DNA of 64,000 nt from Pseudomonas sp. N040 (GTDB lineage Bacteria > Pseudomonadota > Gammaproteobacteria > Pseudomonadales > Pseudomonadaceae): contig NZ_JADOBE010000002.1 in NCBI RefSeq assembly GCF_015637705.1, positions 293,454 to 357,453 on the forward strand, written 5' to 3'. Each line of letters opens with the position of its first letter. Position 1 is the first letter of the stretch. The translations under genes and the position numbers were made by a program. The notes beneath the pieces are model-generated. The model did not search any database. It was not told the origin of the DNA and saw only the letters and a program-made list of their open reading frames with translations. Shown piece by piece: positions 1 to 8,550 of this stretch.

Positions 1-17
1 CCCCGCTCCTCGCATAG

Positions 18-34
18 GGCGGGTATAACCCGCC
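18..34. other. Small GC-rich hairpin upstream of the exporter gene
   Basis: A 7-bp perfect inverted repeat, GGCGGGT and ACCCGCC, surrounds a 3-nt ATA loop. It has no T-run on either side, so it may be the 3' end of a gene outside the window or a chance structure. Confidence 0.25.
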
Positions 35-103
35 AGAGGCGGCACCCTCGCGCCAACTGCTAGACTCGCCCGCCATTCTCCCCACCTGCAGCCGGAGCAT
101 TTC

Positions 104-1294
104 GTGACTACCCGCCACCACACCCATGCCGGCGTCGCGGCCCTGCTGGCCATGACCATGGCCCTCGCCCCGCTGGCCATCGACACCTACCTGCCGGCCT
201 TCCCGGTGATCGCCGGGCACCTCGGGGTCAGCGTGCACCAGGTCTCGCTGAGCATTTCGGTGTACGTGTTCATGCTGGCGCTGGGGCAACTGGTCGGCGG
301 CACCCTGTCGGACCATCACGGCCGCGCGCCCATCATGCTCAGCGGGCTGGCCATCTTCGCCGTGGCCAGCCTGCTGATCAGCCAGGTCAGCGCATTGCCC
401 GAACTCCTGCTGCTGCGCGCCCTGCAGGCCTTTGGCGGCGGCTGGGCGGCAGTCTGTGTGCCGGCGCTGGTGCGCGACCGTCTTTCCGGCCGCGAGGCCG
501 CGCGCTTCTTCAGCCTGATCGGCCTGCTGATGGTCGGGGCACCGGCCCTGGCGCCCTCCATCGGCAGCCTGCTGCTGGGCCAGTTCGGCTGGACCAGCAT
601 CTTCCTGTTCACCGGGGTCTACGCCCTGGTCGTGCTCGGCCTGCTCAAACGGCTGGTGTTCCGCCATTACCAGCGCCCGCTGCCCGCCGAGCGGGTGAGC
701 ACCCTGGCCCGCTACCGGGCGGTGCTCGCCACCCGCCCGGCGCTGCGCTTCATGCTCACCGGCGCACTCGCCTTCTCGGTGATGATGCTGTTCATCACTC
801 ACGCCTCGTTCATCTACCAGGAACACTTCGGCGTCGGCCCGACCCGCTTCGCCCTGCTGTTCGGCGCCAACGTCATGCTGATGCTGGTGATGAACCTGCT
901 CAACCGCCGGCTGCTGCACCGGCACGCGCCGGAACGCATCCTGCGCTGGGCGCTCACCGCCCAGGGCGGCGGCATCATCCTGCTGCTGGCGGTGCTGGCG
1001 CTGCGCCCGGAACTGGCGTTCTTCGTCCCGGCCATGGTCATCGCCGTCGGCACCCTCGGCGCCGTCTCGCCGAACATCCAGGCCTGCTACATGGAATTCT
1101 TCCCGCAGAACGGCGGCACCGCCGCCGCGCTGATGGGTGCCACCCAGTTCTCCCTGGCCGGGCTGATCTCCGCCGCCTCGGCCCTGCTCCAGGAAAGCGT
1201 CACCGCCATCGTGCTGGCCATGGGCGGCTGCTCGCTGCTGTGCCTGCTGCTGGTCTGGACGCACAAGCTGCCGGAGCCACCGACGGCGCGATGA
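104..1294 (+). CDS. Bcr/CflA-family MFS multidrug efflux transporter
   Basis: A 396-residue inner-membrane protein with about 12 hydrophobic segments, the normal size for the DHA1 (Bcr/CflA) group of proton-driven drug exporters. The N-terminal helix holds DTYLPAFPVI, typical of Bcr proteins, and the loop between helices 2 and 3 carries an MFS motif A form, GGTLSDHHGRAP (about residues 66-77). The start is a GTG preceded by GGAG at 93-96. The substrate cannot be read from sequence; bicyclomycin, sulfonamide or chloramphenicol export is only known for relatives. It stands alone, ahead of an unrelated small gene on the same strand. Confidence 0.85.
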   Translation: MTTRHHTHAGVAALLAMTMALAPLAIDTYLPAFPVIAGHLGVSVHQVSLSISVYVFMLALGQLVGGTLSDHHGRAPIMLSGLAIFAVASLLISQVSALPELLLLRALQAFGGGWAAVCVPALVRDRLSGREAARFFSLIGLLMVGAPALAPSIGSLLLGQFGWTSIFLFTGVYALVVLGLLKRLVFRHYQRPLPAERVSTLARYRAVLATRPALRFMLTGALAFSVMMLFITHASFIYQEHFGVGPTRFALLFGANVMLMLVMNLLNRRLLHRHAPERILRWALTAQGGGIILLLAVLALRPELAFFVPAMVIAVGTLGAVSPNIQACYMEFFPQNGGTAAALMGATQFSLAGLISAASALLQESVTAIVLAMGGCSLLCLLLVWTHKLPEPPTAR

Positions 1295-1477
1295 GAGGGC
1301 CGCTCGGCCCCGCTATGGCGGCCAAGCTGCGCGTTGACCATCCTGCGCACACCCACGCAGCGATTGGCCAGCGATGCGCGGGTTGCCCAGCCCGGGCCTG
1401 GCAGATTGTCGCACCCGCTGTACCGGGTGCATGATCCGCCAACCTGCCTGCACCAGACCAACCCGTGGAGAAGAAGC

Positions 1478-1792
1478 ATGATCAAGGTAAGCGTGATGTA
1501 CCCGAACACCCCCGACGCCCGATTCGACCATGAGTACTACCGCGACAAGCACATGCCGATGGTCAAGGCGCTGATGGGCGCCAACTGCGCGTCCTACAGT
1601 GTCGACAAGGGCCTCGCCGGAGGTGCGCCGGGCACGCCGGCAACCTATGTCGCCATGTGTCACCTGTTCTGCGACTCGCTGCAAACCTTCCAGGCCGGCT
1701 TCGGCCCGCATGCAAAGACGATCGCCGCGGACGTCGCCAACTACACCGATATCGCGCCGGTGATGCAGATCAGCGAGGTGGTGGTTGGCTGA
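1478..1792 (+). CDS. EthD-family small protein
   Basis: A 104-residue protein of the EthD family, ferredoxin-like dimeric alpha/beta-barrel proteins first linked to ETBE degradation but mostly of unknown function. Visible family traits are the opening MIKVSVMYPN, the FDHEYYRDKHMPMVK stretch with conserved His and Lys (about residues 17-31), and the ending YTDIAPVMQISEVV. The ATG at 1478 follows GGAGAAG at 1467-1473. The frame stays open upstream to 1334, but that part has no ribosome binding site and no family similarity. It appears monocistronic. Confidence 0.8.
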   Translation: MIKVSVMYPNTPDARFDHEYYRDKHMPMVKALMGANCASYSVDKGLAGGAPGTPATYVAMCHLFCDSLQTFQAGFGPHAKTIAADVANYTDIAPVMQISEVVVG

Positions 1793-1814
1793 GGGTGGTT
1801 GAGCGTCGGCCACC

Positions 1815-1855
1815 CAGCCTGCGCCGTAGGCTGGATAACGCCGAAGATCCAACCC
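1815..1855. repeat. REP-like palindromic sequence
   Basis: CAGCCT and AGGCTG form an inverted repeat at 1815-1833. The following GTAGGCTGGAT...ATCCAACCC resembles the extragenic GTAGG(G)TGG-type palindromes of Pseudomonas chromosomes. It lies in the 251-bp spacer after the EthD gene. Confidence 0.45.
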
Positions 1856-1897
1856 ACCGCCAAAGCGCAGAGCGCAATGCAGAGTGCAATAAAGAAT

Positions 1898-1937
1898 AAA
1901 GGGGTGGAGTGATTAAAAATAAATCACCGCCCCCTTT
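1898..1937. repeat. GGGGTCGGAGTGATT-type hairpin, copy 1 (degenerate)
   Basis: AAAGGGGTGGAGTGATT is followed after an A-rich loop by AATCACCGCCCCCTTT, an imperfect inverted repeat. Two better copies lie near 2714 and 3811. The T-rich end toward the plus strand could help terminate transcription, but recurrence around adjacent genes suggests a dispersed repeat. Confidence 0.65.
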
Positions 1938-2043
1938 TAGTTGATCCCTTTGATTATTATCTGCTGAATTCAGCTGAAGTGGCCGTTGATTATGCAATCG
2001 TAGAATGATATTTTCCGCGCCCTAATAATAATCAGGAAACCAC

Positions 2044-2661
2044 ATGAAACAGTCAAAATCTTTTCTCACAATCTCCCTAGGAATCGCCCTGATTTCTGGT
2101 TGCGCGACCATCATTGATGGAAAGTCCGAACCGGTGACGTTCAACTCCGAACCTGAAGGGGCGACAGTGAATGTGGCCGGACGTGTGATGGGAAAGACCC
2201 CAGTAACCGTTCAAGTTGAGCGTGATGAGAATCTAGCCGTCACTTTTACGAAGGATGGCTACAAGCAGTACCAGACCCAACTAGGCACAACTACGAATGG
2301 CTGGTTCTGGGGGAATATCGTGCTTGGTGGTGTCTTCGGATCAACTACCGACGCCTCGACTGGCGCAATGTATGAGTTCTCGCCAAATCAATACTTCGCC
2401 ACGCTCAGTCCAGACACTCCGCTGGGAGTATCAACGTCAAAACCACGCCAGATTAAGGAAATTATTGTGGGTGATGGCGCGAAGTTTCGCCATGAGTTGG
2501 CTACCGGTGGTGGTGAGACTACCGAAACTGTTTTGTTCCTTATTGGTGTGAACCCCACCGATAAGCCAACCACAATAAAATCTCTAGCCAAGATTTCAGA
2601 GAACACCCCGAACGACCTCGAATTTGCGAACTCGATTATCGCGGTCTACGAAATTAAGTAA
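2044..2661 (+). CDS. PEGA-domain lipoprotein
   Basis: A 205-residue predicted outer-membrane or periplasmic lipoprotein. The signal peptide ends in a lipobox, LISG-C, with the lipidated Cys at residue 20. Residues about 30-60 form a PEGA domain (FNSEPEGATVNVAGRVMGKT), usually involved in cell-envelope or surface-layer binding. A central Gly-rich stretch (about 87-100) looks membrane-active. AGGAAA lies just before the ATG. Base composition is clearly poorer in G+C than the surrounding genes, and hairpin repeats lie on both sides, suggesting acquired DNA. Exact role unknown. Confidence 0.75.
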   Translation: MKQSKSFLTISLGIALISGCATIIDGKSEPVTFNSEPEGATVNVAGRVMGKTPVTVQVERDENLAVTFTKDGYKQYQTQLGTTTNGWFWGNIVLGGVFGSTTDASTGAMYEFSPNQYFATLSPDTPLGVSTSKPRQIKEIIVGDGAKFRHELATGGGETTETVLFLIGVNPTDKPTTIKSLAKISENTPNDLEFANSIIAVYEIK

Positions 2662-2713
2662 GGCTGGATAAAGAGCAGATAACAGAAATAAAGGAGTCTA
2701 GAGAAAAAATAAT

Positions 2714-2750
2714 GGGGTCGGAGTGAATAAAACAAAATCACTCCGTCCCC
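2714..2750. repeat. GGGGTCGGAGTGA-type hairpin, copy 2
   Basis: GGGGTCGGAGTGA at 2714-2726 and TCACTCCGTCCCC at 2738-2750 pair over 13 positions with one mismatch around an A-rich loop; TTTGGTTTTTT follows. It sits between the convergent ends of the PEGA lipoprotein gene and the GH43-like gene and may act as a terminator as well as being a dispersed repeat. Confidence 0.75.
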
Positions 2751-2765
2751 TTTGGTTTTTTCGTT

Positions 2766-3782
2766 TCAGTCCCCGCTCATGCCCGTTGCCTGGATGACCA
2801 GTCGCCCCTGGTCATCCACCAGCAGCCGGTCCCGGCAGGTGTAGCGCCGGCTCAGTGACACATCCCAATAGGATTTCTTTTGATGGTAGATGACCCAGTC
2901 GGTCCCCTCTTCATCACGGATCACGCTGTGGTGCCCGGGACTGAAGATGCCGGGCTTGCCATCTGCCGCCGAGGTGGTGCGCAGGATCGGGTTGTCCGAG
3001 TGCTTGGCAAAGGGGCCCAGCGGACTGCTTGATGTTGCGTAACCCAGTGCGTACTCGCCGAACATGGTCTCGCCGCCTGAATACATCAGGTAGTAAGTGT
3101 CGGCGTGCTTGTACATCCATGCGCCTTCCGTGATATCCAGGAAAAAGCCCTGCTCCCAATCATCCGTCGGTTCCAACAACAGTTGCGGCGCGCCGACTTT
3201 GCTCAGCGGCGAACTCATTCTCTGCACAAGAATGTTTTCCTTGCCTTTATTTCCGGTTAGCCGGGCCATAATTATATCGAGCAGGCCGGATTTGTAGTCC
3301 ACCGACGAATAGTACAGATAGTACTGGCCATCTTCGGAGTACATATGCGCGTCAATCGCGTTCTCGATCAGTATGCCCTTGTCCTCGAACGGGCCGGTTG
3401 GGCTGTTCGAAGTTGCAATGCCGATATCCAGCTGATTGGAATAGTACAGATAAAACATTTTCGACAACGGATCGTAAAACACATCCGGAGCCCAGAGCGT
3501 TACTGAATCTGCCTGGAAGATATTCTCGACCTTGTCCCATGTGTGCATGTCTGCGGAGACATATGCGTCGTAATGATCCGAGCCCGCACTCATGCTGCCG
3601 TCAAGATACGTTCCATACAGATAATACTTGCCCTGGTAGCGAAGCATGTGCGGATCTGCCAGATTTTCCGCGGCAAGAATTGGATTACTGACTTCCTCAG
3701 GTACTTCCATTGCGCTCAGCACAGATGTATTGAGCGCAAGCAGCGTTATTAGCGTTATATATGCGAAAGTACGTTTCATCAT
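2766..3782 (-). CDS. Secreted glycoside hydrolase family 43-like protein
   Basis: A 338-residue secreted protein with the five-bladed beta-propeller pattern of GH43 enzymes (arabinanases, xylosidases, arabinofuranosidases). The signal peptide is about residues 1-24. The three expected acidic residues are visible: Asp in NLADPHMLRYQGKYYLYGT, Asp in IDAHMYSEDGQYYLYYS and Glu in ITEGAWMYKHADTYYLMY. AGGAAGAG at 3785-3792 directs translation to the paired ATGs at 3782 and 3779; an ATG farther upstream at 3812 would start inside a hairpin repeat. Low G+C, no transporter or other plant-glycan genes beside it. Substrate unknown. Confidence 0.8.
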   Translation of the reverse strand: MMKRTFAYITLITLLALNTSVLSAMEVPEEVSNPILAAENLADPHMLRYQGKYYLYGTYLDGSMSAGSDHYDAYVSADMHTWDKVENIFQADSVTLWAPDVFYDPLSKMFYLYYSNQLDIGIATSNSPTGPFEDKGILIENAIDAHMYSEDGQYYLYYSSVDYKSGLLDIIMARLTGNKGKENILVQRMSSPLSKVGAPQLLLEPTDDWEQGFFLDITEGAWMYKHADTYYLMYSGGETMFGEYALGYATSSSPLGPFAKHSDNPILRTTSAADGKPGIFSPGHHSVIRDEEGTDWVIYHQKKSYWDVSLSRRYTCRDRLLVDDQGRLVIQATGMSGD

Positions 3783-3810
3783 TTCTCTTCCTGAGTTTAT
3801 GCTGAAAAGC

Positions 3811-3853
3811 AAAGGGGTCGGCGTGATTAAAAATAAATCACGCCGACCCCTTT
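3811..3853. repeat. GGGGTCGGCGTGATT hairpin, copy 3 (perfect)
   Basis: A perfect 18-bp inverted repeat: AAAGGGGTCGGCGTGATT at 3811-3828 and its complement at 3836-3853, with a 7-nt loop. It lies between the small membrane protein gene and the GH43-like gene, just upstream of the latter. This is the best copy of the repeat found at 1898 and 2714. A to C and T to G changes on opposite arms compensate each other relative to copy 2, so pairing is preserved. Confidence 0.85.
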
Positions 3854-3887
3854 TGATTTTGTGTCTTGTTTGATTTGCGCAAACGCC

Positions 3888-4232
3888 TCAGGCTTTTACC
3901 CGTGACGCGCCGAGCAGTATCACGTTGACGTTGCCCCTGGCCTGAATACTTGCATAAAGAAGATAGGGCGCGAGAAACATCATCCCACCGAAAAACGCGA
4001 CAACAGCCAACGCGATACCGGTTCCAGAGAACTGATTCCTCCACGCGACCCACAGGGCGGACAGCATCAGGAATGTCGTGAAATCAGCGTTGAACTGCCC
4101 AGGCCAGGTCATCGCAAGCAGATCATGGAAGAACACCGGCAGAAGATTCCAGCCGTGATTGACGCCAACCATCATCGTGTAAGTGCCCAGGCACACAACC
4201 ACCACCACCAGATAGATACGAAATGCCTGCAT
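3888..4232 (-). CDS. Small integral membrane protein of unknown function
   Basis: A 114-residue protein with three likely membrane helices (about 6-24, 50-67 and 71-95) and a short polar tail. I do not recognise the family; the opening helix followed by VGVNHGWNLLPVFFHDLLA resembles other small uncharacterised membrane proteins. AGGAGAG at 4237-4243 lies at good distance from the ATG. It is upstream of, and co-oriented with, the GH43-like gene, but a perfect hairpin separates them, so an operon is doubtful. Confidence 0.6.
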   Translation of the reverse strand: MQAFRIYLVVVVVCLGTYTMMVGVNHGWNLLPVFFHDLLAMTWPGQFNADFTTFLMLSALWVAWRNQFSGTGIALAVVAFFGGMMFLAPYLLYASIQARGNVNVILLGASRVKA

Positions 4233-4410
4233 AACGCCTCTCCTTTGAGTTCCTGCACACGCCAGATTTTGCCGCCCGGGGACCAGTCAGCCTAGAGGGC
4301 GCGGAGTGAATATACATCAAGTGCTGCGGCCCCTCGGCTGGTGCCGAAGCGCTGGATGACTCCGGCCAGCCACCCTGCAAAACCGGGCAGGTGCAGGATG
4401 GCCGCGGGGT

Positions 4411-7068
4411 TCAGGCCAGGCTCTTGCTCACCACCTCGAAGACATCGGCCGACAGCCCGCCGTTGCCGAGAATCCGCTCCAGTTCGGCGCGCATCAGTTG
4501 CTGGCGATCGGCGGTGTATTTGCGCCAGCGCGTCAGCGGGGCCAGCTGGCGCGCGGCGATCTGCGGATTGAAGGCGTTGAGGGTGATCACCTGGTTGGCC
4601 AGGAAGTGGTAGCCGGCGCCGTCGGCGCGGTGGAAATTCACCAGGTTCTGCCCGGCGAAGGCGCCAATCAGCGCGCGCACCTTGTTCGGGTTCTTCAGGG
4701 TGAAGGCCGGGTGCGTCATCAGCTGCTGCACGCGCTCCAGGCCGCCCGGCAGGGTGCTGGCAGCCTGCACGCTGAACCACTGGTCCATCACCAGCGGGTT
4801 GTCCTGGAAGCGTTCGGCAAAGCTGGCCAGCGTGGCGGCCTTTTCCTCCGCGAACGGTGAATTGACCAGCACGGCCAGGGCTGCCAGGCGCTCGGTCATG
4901 TTGTCGCAGGCTTCATATTGCTCAAGGCAGGCCGCCAGCACCTGGGGCCGCTCGCTGAGCATCAGGTAGGACAGCGCGACGTTCTGCAGGGCGCGCCGGG
5001 CAAAGTGCGCCGCTTCGGCCAGGTAGGCATTCTCGCGGGACTGCACGCGGGCATCCTGGTAGCGCTGCCAGAGCGGCTCGAACAGTTCGCTGGCCAGGCG
5101 CTGGCGGGCGAATTCGCGGGCCGCGTGGATCGCGTCGACATCCGCCACCTCGCTGATCTCGGTGAGGTAGGCCTCGCTGGGCAGGCTGAGCATTTCCGCG
5201 ACCATCGCCGGATCAAGCCGTTCGTTGGTCAGCAGCGCGCGCAGGGCCGTGACCAGGCGCTCATCCAGCACCAGTTGCGCGCCGCGCTGCTGCTGGCCGA
5301 TCAGTTCCTGCAGGACCTGCACCGCGAGCTGCTGGCCGGCTTCCCAGCGGTTGAAGCCGTCGCTGTCGTGCTGCATGAGGAACATCAGCTGGTCGCGGCT
5401 GTAGGGAAACTGCAGTTTGACCGGCGCCGAGAAGCCACGCAGCAGCGAGGGCAGCGGCTGCTCGGCGAGGTCGACGAAGGTGAAGCTCTGCTCGGCGGCG
5501 GTCACCGACAGCACGCGGTTGCTGCCAACCGCGGCGGCTTCGCCCTGCAGGCGCAGCGGCAGTTCGTGGCCACGGGCGTCGAGCAGGCCGAGCTCGACCG
5601 GGATCACAAAGGGCAGCTTCTCGCTCTGCCCCGGGGTGGCCGGGCAGCTCTGGCGGAAGCTCAGGGTGTAGCTCTGCGCCGCCGCGTCGTAGCTGCCGCT
5701 GGCCTCCAGGCGCGGCGTGCCGGCCTGGCTGTACCAGCGCTTGAACTGGGTGAGGTCCTGACCGCTGGCATCCTCCATGGCCTTGACGAAGTCGTCGCAG
5801 GTCACGGCCTGGCCATCGTGGCGGGCGAAGTACAGGTCACTGCCTTTGCGGAAGGCCTCGGCGCCGAGCAGGGTGTGGATCATGCGCAGCACTTCCGAGC
5901 CCTTCTCGTAGACGGTCAGGGTGTAGAAGTTGGAGATTTCGATAAAGGAATCCGGGCGGATCGGGTGGGCCATGGGGCCGGCGTCTTCGGCAAACTGGTG
6001 GGTGCGCAGGTAGGCCACGTCCTCGATGCGCTTGACCGTGCGCGAGTTCATGTCGGCGCTGAACTCGGCGTCGCGGAACACCGTGAAGCCTTCCTTGAGC
6101 GACAGCTGGAACCAGTCGCGGCAGGTCACCCGGTTGCCCGACCAGTTGTGGAAGTACTCGTGCGCCACCACCGCCTCGACGCGCTGGTGGGCGGCGTCGG
6201 TGGCGGTCTCGGCATGCGCCAGCACGCAGCTGGAGTTGAAGATGTTGAGGCCCTTGTTCTCCATGGCGCCCATGTTGAAGTCGTTGACCGCGACGATCAT
6301 GAAGATGTCCAGGTCGTACTCGCGGCCGTAGACCTGCTCGTCCCAGCGCATGGACTTCTTCAGGCTGTCCATGGCGTGCTGCACCTTGTCGATGTTCTCC
6401 GGCTCGACGTAGATGCGCAGCGTGACGACGCGCTGGCTCATGGTGGTGAAGTGGTCTTCCACGCACCAGAGGTCGCCGGCAACCAGGGCGAACAGGTAGG
6501 CCGGCTTCTTGAACGGATCTTCCCAGGTGGCCCAGTGCCGGCCGTCACCCTCGCTGCCGCTGGCGATCGGGTTGCCGTTGGAGAGCAGTACCGGGTAGCG
6601 CTGCTGTTCGGCCGTCACGGTGGTGGTGAACCTGCTCATCACGTCCGGACGGTCGAGGTAGAAGGTGATCTTGCGGAAGCCTTCGGCCTCGCACTGGGTG
6701 CAGAACATGCTGCCGGACTTGTACAGGCCTTCCAGCGCGGTGTTGCTTTCCGGGTGGATGCGTACCGTGCTGTCGATGACGAAACGCTGGCTGTCCGGCT
6801 GCAGCGTCAGGTGGCTGTCATCGAGCTGGTAGTCGCCGGCGTGCAGTTGACGATCATTCAGGCTCAGTGCCAGCAATTCCAGCTGCTGGCCGTCCAGCAC
6901 CAGCGGCGGCAGGCCCGCCCCGCGTGCGGGATTGCGCTGCATCACCAGCTGGGCATGCACCAGCGTGTGGTCCTCGAACAGCTCGAAGGTCAGGTGGGTC
7001 TCGTCGATCAGGTACTCGGGCGCCTGATAGTCCTTGAGATGGATGACTTTGGGTTGTTCGGTACGCAT
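4411..7068 (-). CDS. pepN: Aminopeptidase N (M1 zinc metallopeptidase)
   Basis: An 885-residue cytosolic aminopeptidase removing N-terminal residues from peptides. It has the exopeptidase motif GAMENKGLN and the zinc site HEYFHNW followed 18 residues later by the LKEG glutamate (roughly residues 260-325). Length fits the gammaproteobacterial PepN group. AAGGA precedes the ATG at 7068. It is the last gene of a minus-strand block that includes DUF2797, DUF1315, rhomboid, phosphoesterase and nadK genes, an order I recall from other Pseudomonas, though a REP region separates it from the next gene upstream. Confidence 0.95.
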   Translation of the reverse strand: MRTEQPKVIHLKDYQAPEYLIDETHLTFELFEDHTLVHAQLVMQRNPARGAGLPPLVLDGQQLELLALSLNDRQLHAGDYQLDDSHLTLQPDSQRFVIDSTVRIHPESNTALEGLYKSGSMFCTQCEAEGFRKITFYLDRPDVMSRFTTTVTAEQQRYPVLLSNGNPIASGSEGDGRHWATWEDPFKKPAYLFALVAGDLWCVEDHFTTMSQRVVTLRIYVEPENIDKVQHAMDSLKKSMRWDEQVYGREYDLDIFMIVAVNDFNMGAMENKGLNIFNSSCVLAHAETATDAAHQRVEAVVAHEYFHNWSGNRVTCRDWFQLSLKEGFTVFRDAEFSADMNSRTVKRIEDVAYLRTHQFAEDAGPMAHPIRPDSFIEISNFYTLTVYEKGSEVLRMIHTLLGAEAFRKGSDLYFARHDGQAVTCDDFVKAMEDASGQDLTQFKRWYSQAGTPRLEASGSYDAAAQSYTLSFRQSCPATPGQSEKLPFVIPVELGLLDARGHELPLRLQGEAAAVGSNRVLSVTAAEQSFTFVDLAEQPLPSLLRGFSAPVKLQFPYSRDQLMFLMQHDSDGFNRWEAGQQLAVQVLQELIGQQQRGAQLVLDERLVTALRALLTNERLDPAMVAEMLSLPSEAYLTEISEVADVDAIHAAREFARQRLASELFEPLWQRYQDARVQSRENAYLAEAAHFARRALQNVALSYLMLSERPQVLAACLEQYEACDNMTERLAALAVLVNSPFAEEKAATLASFAERFQDNPLVMDQWFSVQAASTLPGGLERVQQLMTHPAFTLKNPNKVRALIGAFAGQNLVNFHRADGAGYHFLANQVITLNAFNPQIAARQLAPLTRWRKYTADRQQLMRAELERILGNGGLSADVFEVVSKSLA

Positions 7069-7114
7069 GCTGATGTCCTTGTTCCGCGCTGAAAATGATG
7101 GGACTGCATTTCAC

Positions 7115-7220
7115 AGGATGGGTTGAGACGTTTGCGCCGATCCCCATCCCGGGGTAGTCGATGGGTATCGTTGCACTCAACCCATCCTACCGGCTATCGC
7201 CAGCAAGCTGGCTCCTACAG
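7115..7220. repeat. REP/BIME cluster between pepN and the DUF2797 gene
   Basis: AGGATGGGTTGAG at 7115-7127 is matched by its exact reverse complement at 7176-7188, with internal CGATGGGTATCG-type sequence. A classic Pseudomonas REP core, CGCCAGCAAGCTGGCTCCTA, follows from 7198. These are extragenic palindromes mobilised in trans by RAYT proteins in related genomes. Confidence 0.75.
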
Positions 7221-7226
7221 AAGAAT

Positions 7227-8054
7227 TCAGGCCGAGATGGCGACCTGGTAAGCCGTGTATTTGCGCAGGTTGATCACGCCGGTGTCGAGGATCAGGTACT
7301 GGCCCTTGATGCCCAGCAGGGTACCCTCAACTCGCGGGGTCTTGTCCAGATCGAGGCTGGCCACCTTGCTCGGGTAAGCCTGCACCGGGTAGCTGATCTC
7401 CAGCACTGCGCTGTCCGCCAGCGGCTGGATGGCCTGCAGGCCGAAGCGCTGCTGGAGTTTGCCGATGCCCGCGGCAAAGCGCTGCAGCAGTTGCTCGCGC
7501 AGCGCCGGCAGGTCGACCGCGACGGCATCGCCCTTGAGCAGCGCCCGCCAGTTGGTGCGGTCGGTCACTTCGGCGCGCAGCAGGTCCTCGACCAGTCCGG
7601 ACTGCTGGCGGGTAGCCACCCGCAGGATCGGCAACGCCTGGCTGGCGCCCTGGTCGATCCAGCGCGTCGGCACCTGTGAGGCACGGGTGATGCCGACCTT
7701 GGCTCCGGACGAATTGGCCAGGTAGACGATGTGCTCGGTCATGCAGAACTGCTCGCCCCAGGCCGGCTCGCGGCAGGTGCCGGCGGCGTAATGGCAGCGC
7801 TCGGGGCTCATGATGCAGCTGTCGCATTGCGCCAGCTTGGTGAAGCACGGATAGCAGTAACCCTGACTGAAACTCTTCCTGGTCTTGCGTCCGCAATGGG
7901 TGCAATGGATGGCGCCGAGGAACTCGATGCACAGGTGCTGGCCGAGCAGCGGATTGACCGGCAGCACCTGCTCGTCCAGGCGAAAGGCATAACGCACCGG
8001 GGCATCCAGCTCGGCGCTCATCTTGTGCAAGGCGCCCTGCCCGAGCAGCGCCAT
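7227..8054 (-). CDS. DUF2797 family cysteine-rich protein
   Basis: A 275-residue protein matching the DUF2797 family. A dense cysteine cluster (about residues 50-95, including CTHCGRK, CYPCF, CDSC and later Cys) looks like a metal-binding knuckle. The middle, VYLANSSGAKVGITRASQVP, resembles a GIY-YIG-like beta-hairpin start, which is my inference only. I place the start at the ATG at 8054, which overlaps the stop of the upstream gene (TGATG), implying translational coupling. An in-frame ATG at 8120 would overlap that gene by 67 nt. Function unknown. Confidence 0.75.
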   Translation of the reverse strand: MALLGQGALHKMSAELDAPVRYAFRLDEQVLPVNPLLGQHLCIEFLGAIHCTHCGRKTRKSFSQGYCYPCFTKLAQCDSCIMSPERCHYAAGTCREPAWGEQFCMTEHIVYLANSSGAKVGITRASQVPTRWIDQGASQALPILRVATRQQSGLVEDLLRAEVTDRTNWRALLKGDAVAVDLPALREQLLQRFAAGIGKLQQRFGLQAIQPLADSAVLEISYPVQAYPSKVASLDLDKTPRVEGTLLGIKGQYLILDTGVINLRKYTAYQVAISA

Positions 8055-8320
8055 CAGTGCAGGGTGTCCGCTTTGCTGCTGAACAGGATATTCGGCACTT
8101 CCATGGATTTCGACTTGCACGCCTGCGTACCCATGTAGCCGGTGTGCTGGTCTTCCGGCAGGTGCTTGAGTTCATAGGCGATCATTGCCTGCAGGCAGAG
8201 CTCCTTCTGCTCGCGGCTGAGCTTGCGGCCATCCGGCCACTTGCCGAGCTCCACCGCCAGCTTGAAGCTCTCGTAGACTTCAGCGCTGATGGTACTGGCC
8301 ACTTCAATAAAACCGGACAT
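8054..8320 (-). CDS. DUF1315 (YeaC-like) family protein
   Basis: An 88-residue protein of the YeaC/DUF1315 family, common in Pseudomonas and enterics, without assigned function. Family features are SREQKELCLQAMIAYE and the LPEDQHTGYM segment. The ATG at 8320 has CGGAG at the right distance; an in-frame ATG at 8341 lacks a ribosome binding site. The stop overlaps the DUF2797 start, so the two are probably co-translated. Confidence 0.75.
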   Translation of the reverse strand: MSGFIEVASTISAEVYESFKLAVELGKWPDGRKLSREQKELCLQAMIAYELKHLPEDQHTGYMGTQACKSKSMEVPNILFSSKADTLH

Positions 8321-8421
8321 GGGTGACTCCGTAACAGCCATTCAATTTCAGGGTGGTGCCCCCAATCAGGCACCCGCTTGCCGCGCTTTTGCAGGAGCGT
8401 CGCCCCCGGCGCGAGCTTTTG

Positions 8422-8519
8422 TCCCCTCGCCCCTTTGGGGAGAGGGTTAGGGAGAGGGGCTACGTCATATCAGGCTAAAAGCCCCTCTCCCCAGCCCTCT
8501 CCCGCGAGCGGGAGAGGGG
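8422..8519. repeat. Large inverted repeat, CCCTCTCCC family
   Basis: The segment 8422-8460 is nearly the reverse complement of 8481-8519: left arm CCCCTCGCCCCTTTGGGG..., right arm GCCCCTCTCCCC..., with about 20 nt between. Each arm holds its own small palindrome (CCCCTTTGGGG, CTCCCGCGAGCGGGAG). This is a common intergenic element in GC-rich proteobacteria and it separates the DUF1315 and rhomboid genes. Confidence 0.8.
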
Positions 8520-8550
8520 GTAATCCATGCAGATTAATCAGGTGCCCATT

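Noticed and set aside
3783..3812. Upstream start for the GH43-like gene
   Set aside because: It begins inside a perfect hairpin repeat and has no ribosome binding site; the ATG at 3782 does.
4918..7092. 724-codon open frame antisense to pepN
   Set aside because: It mirrors pepN codons in GC-rich DNA, has biased His/Val/Gln composition and no family motif.
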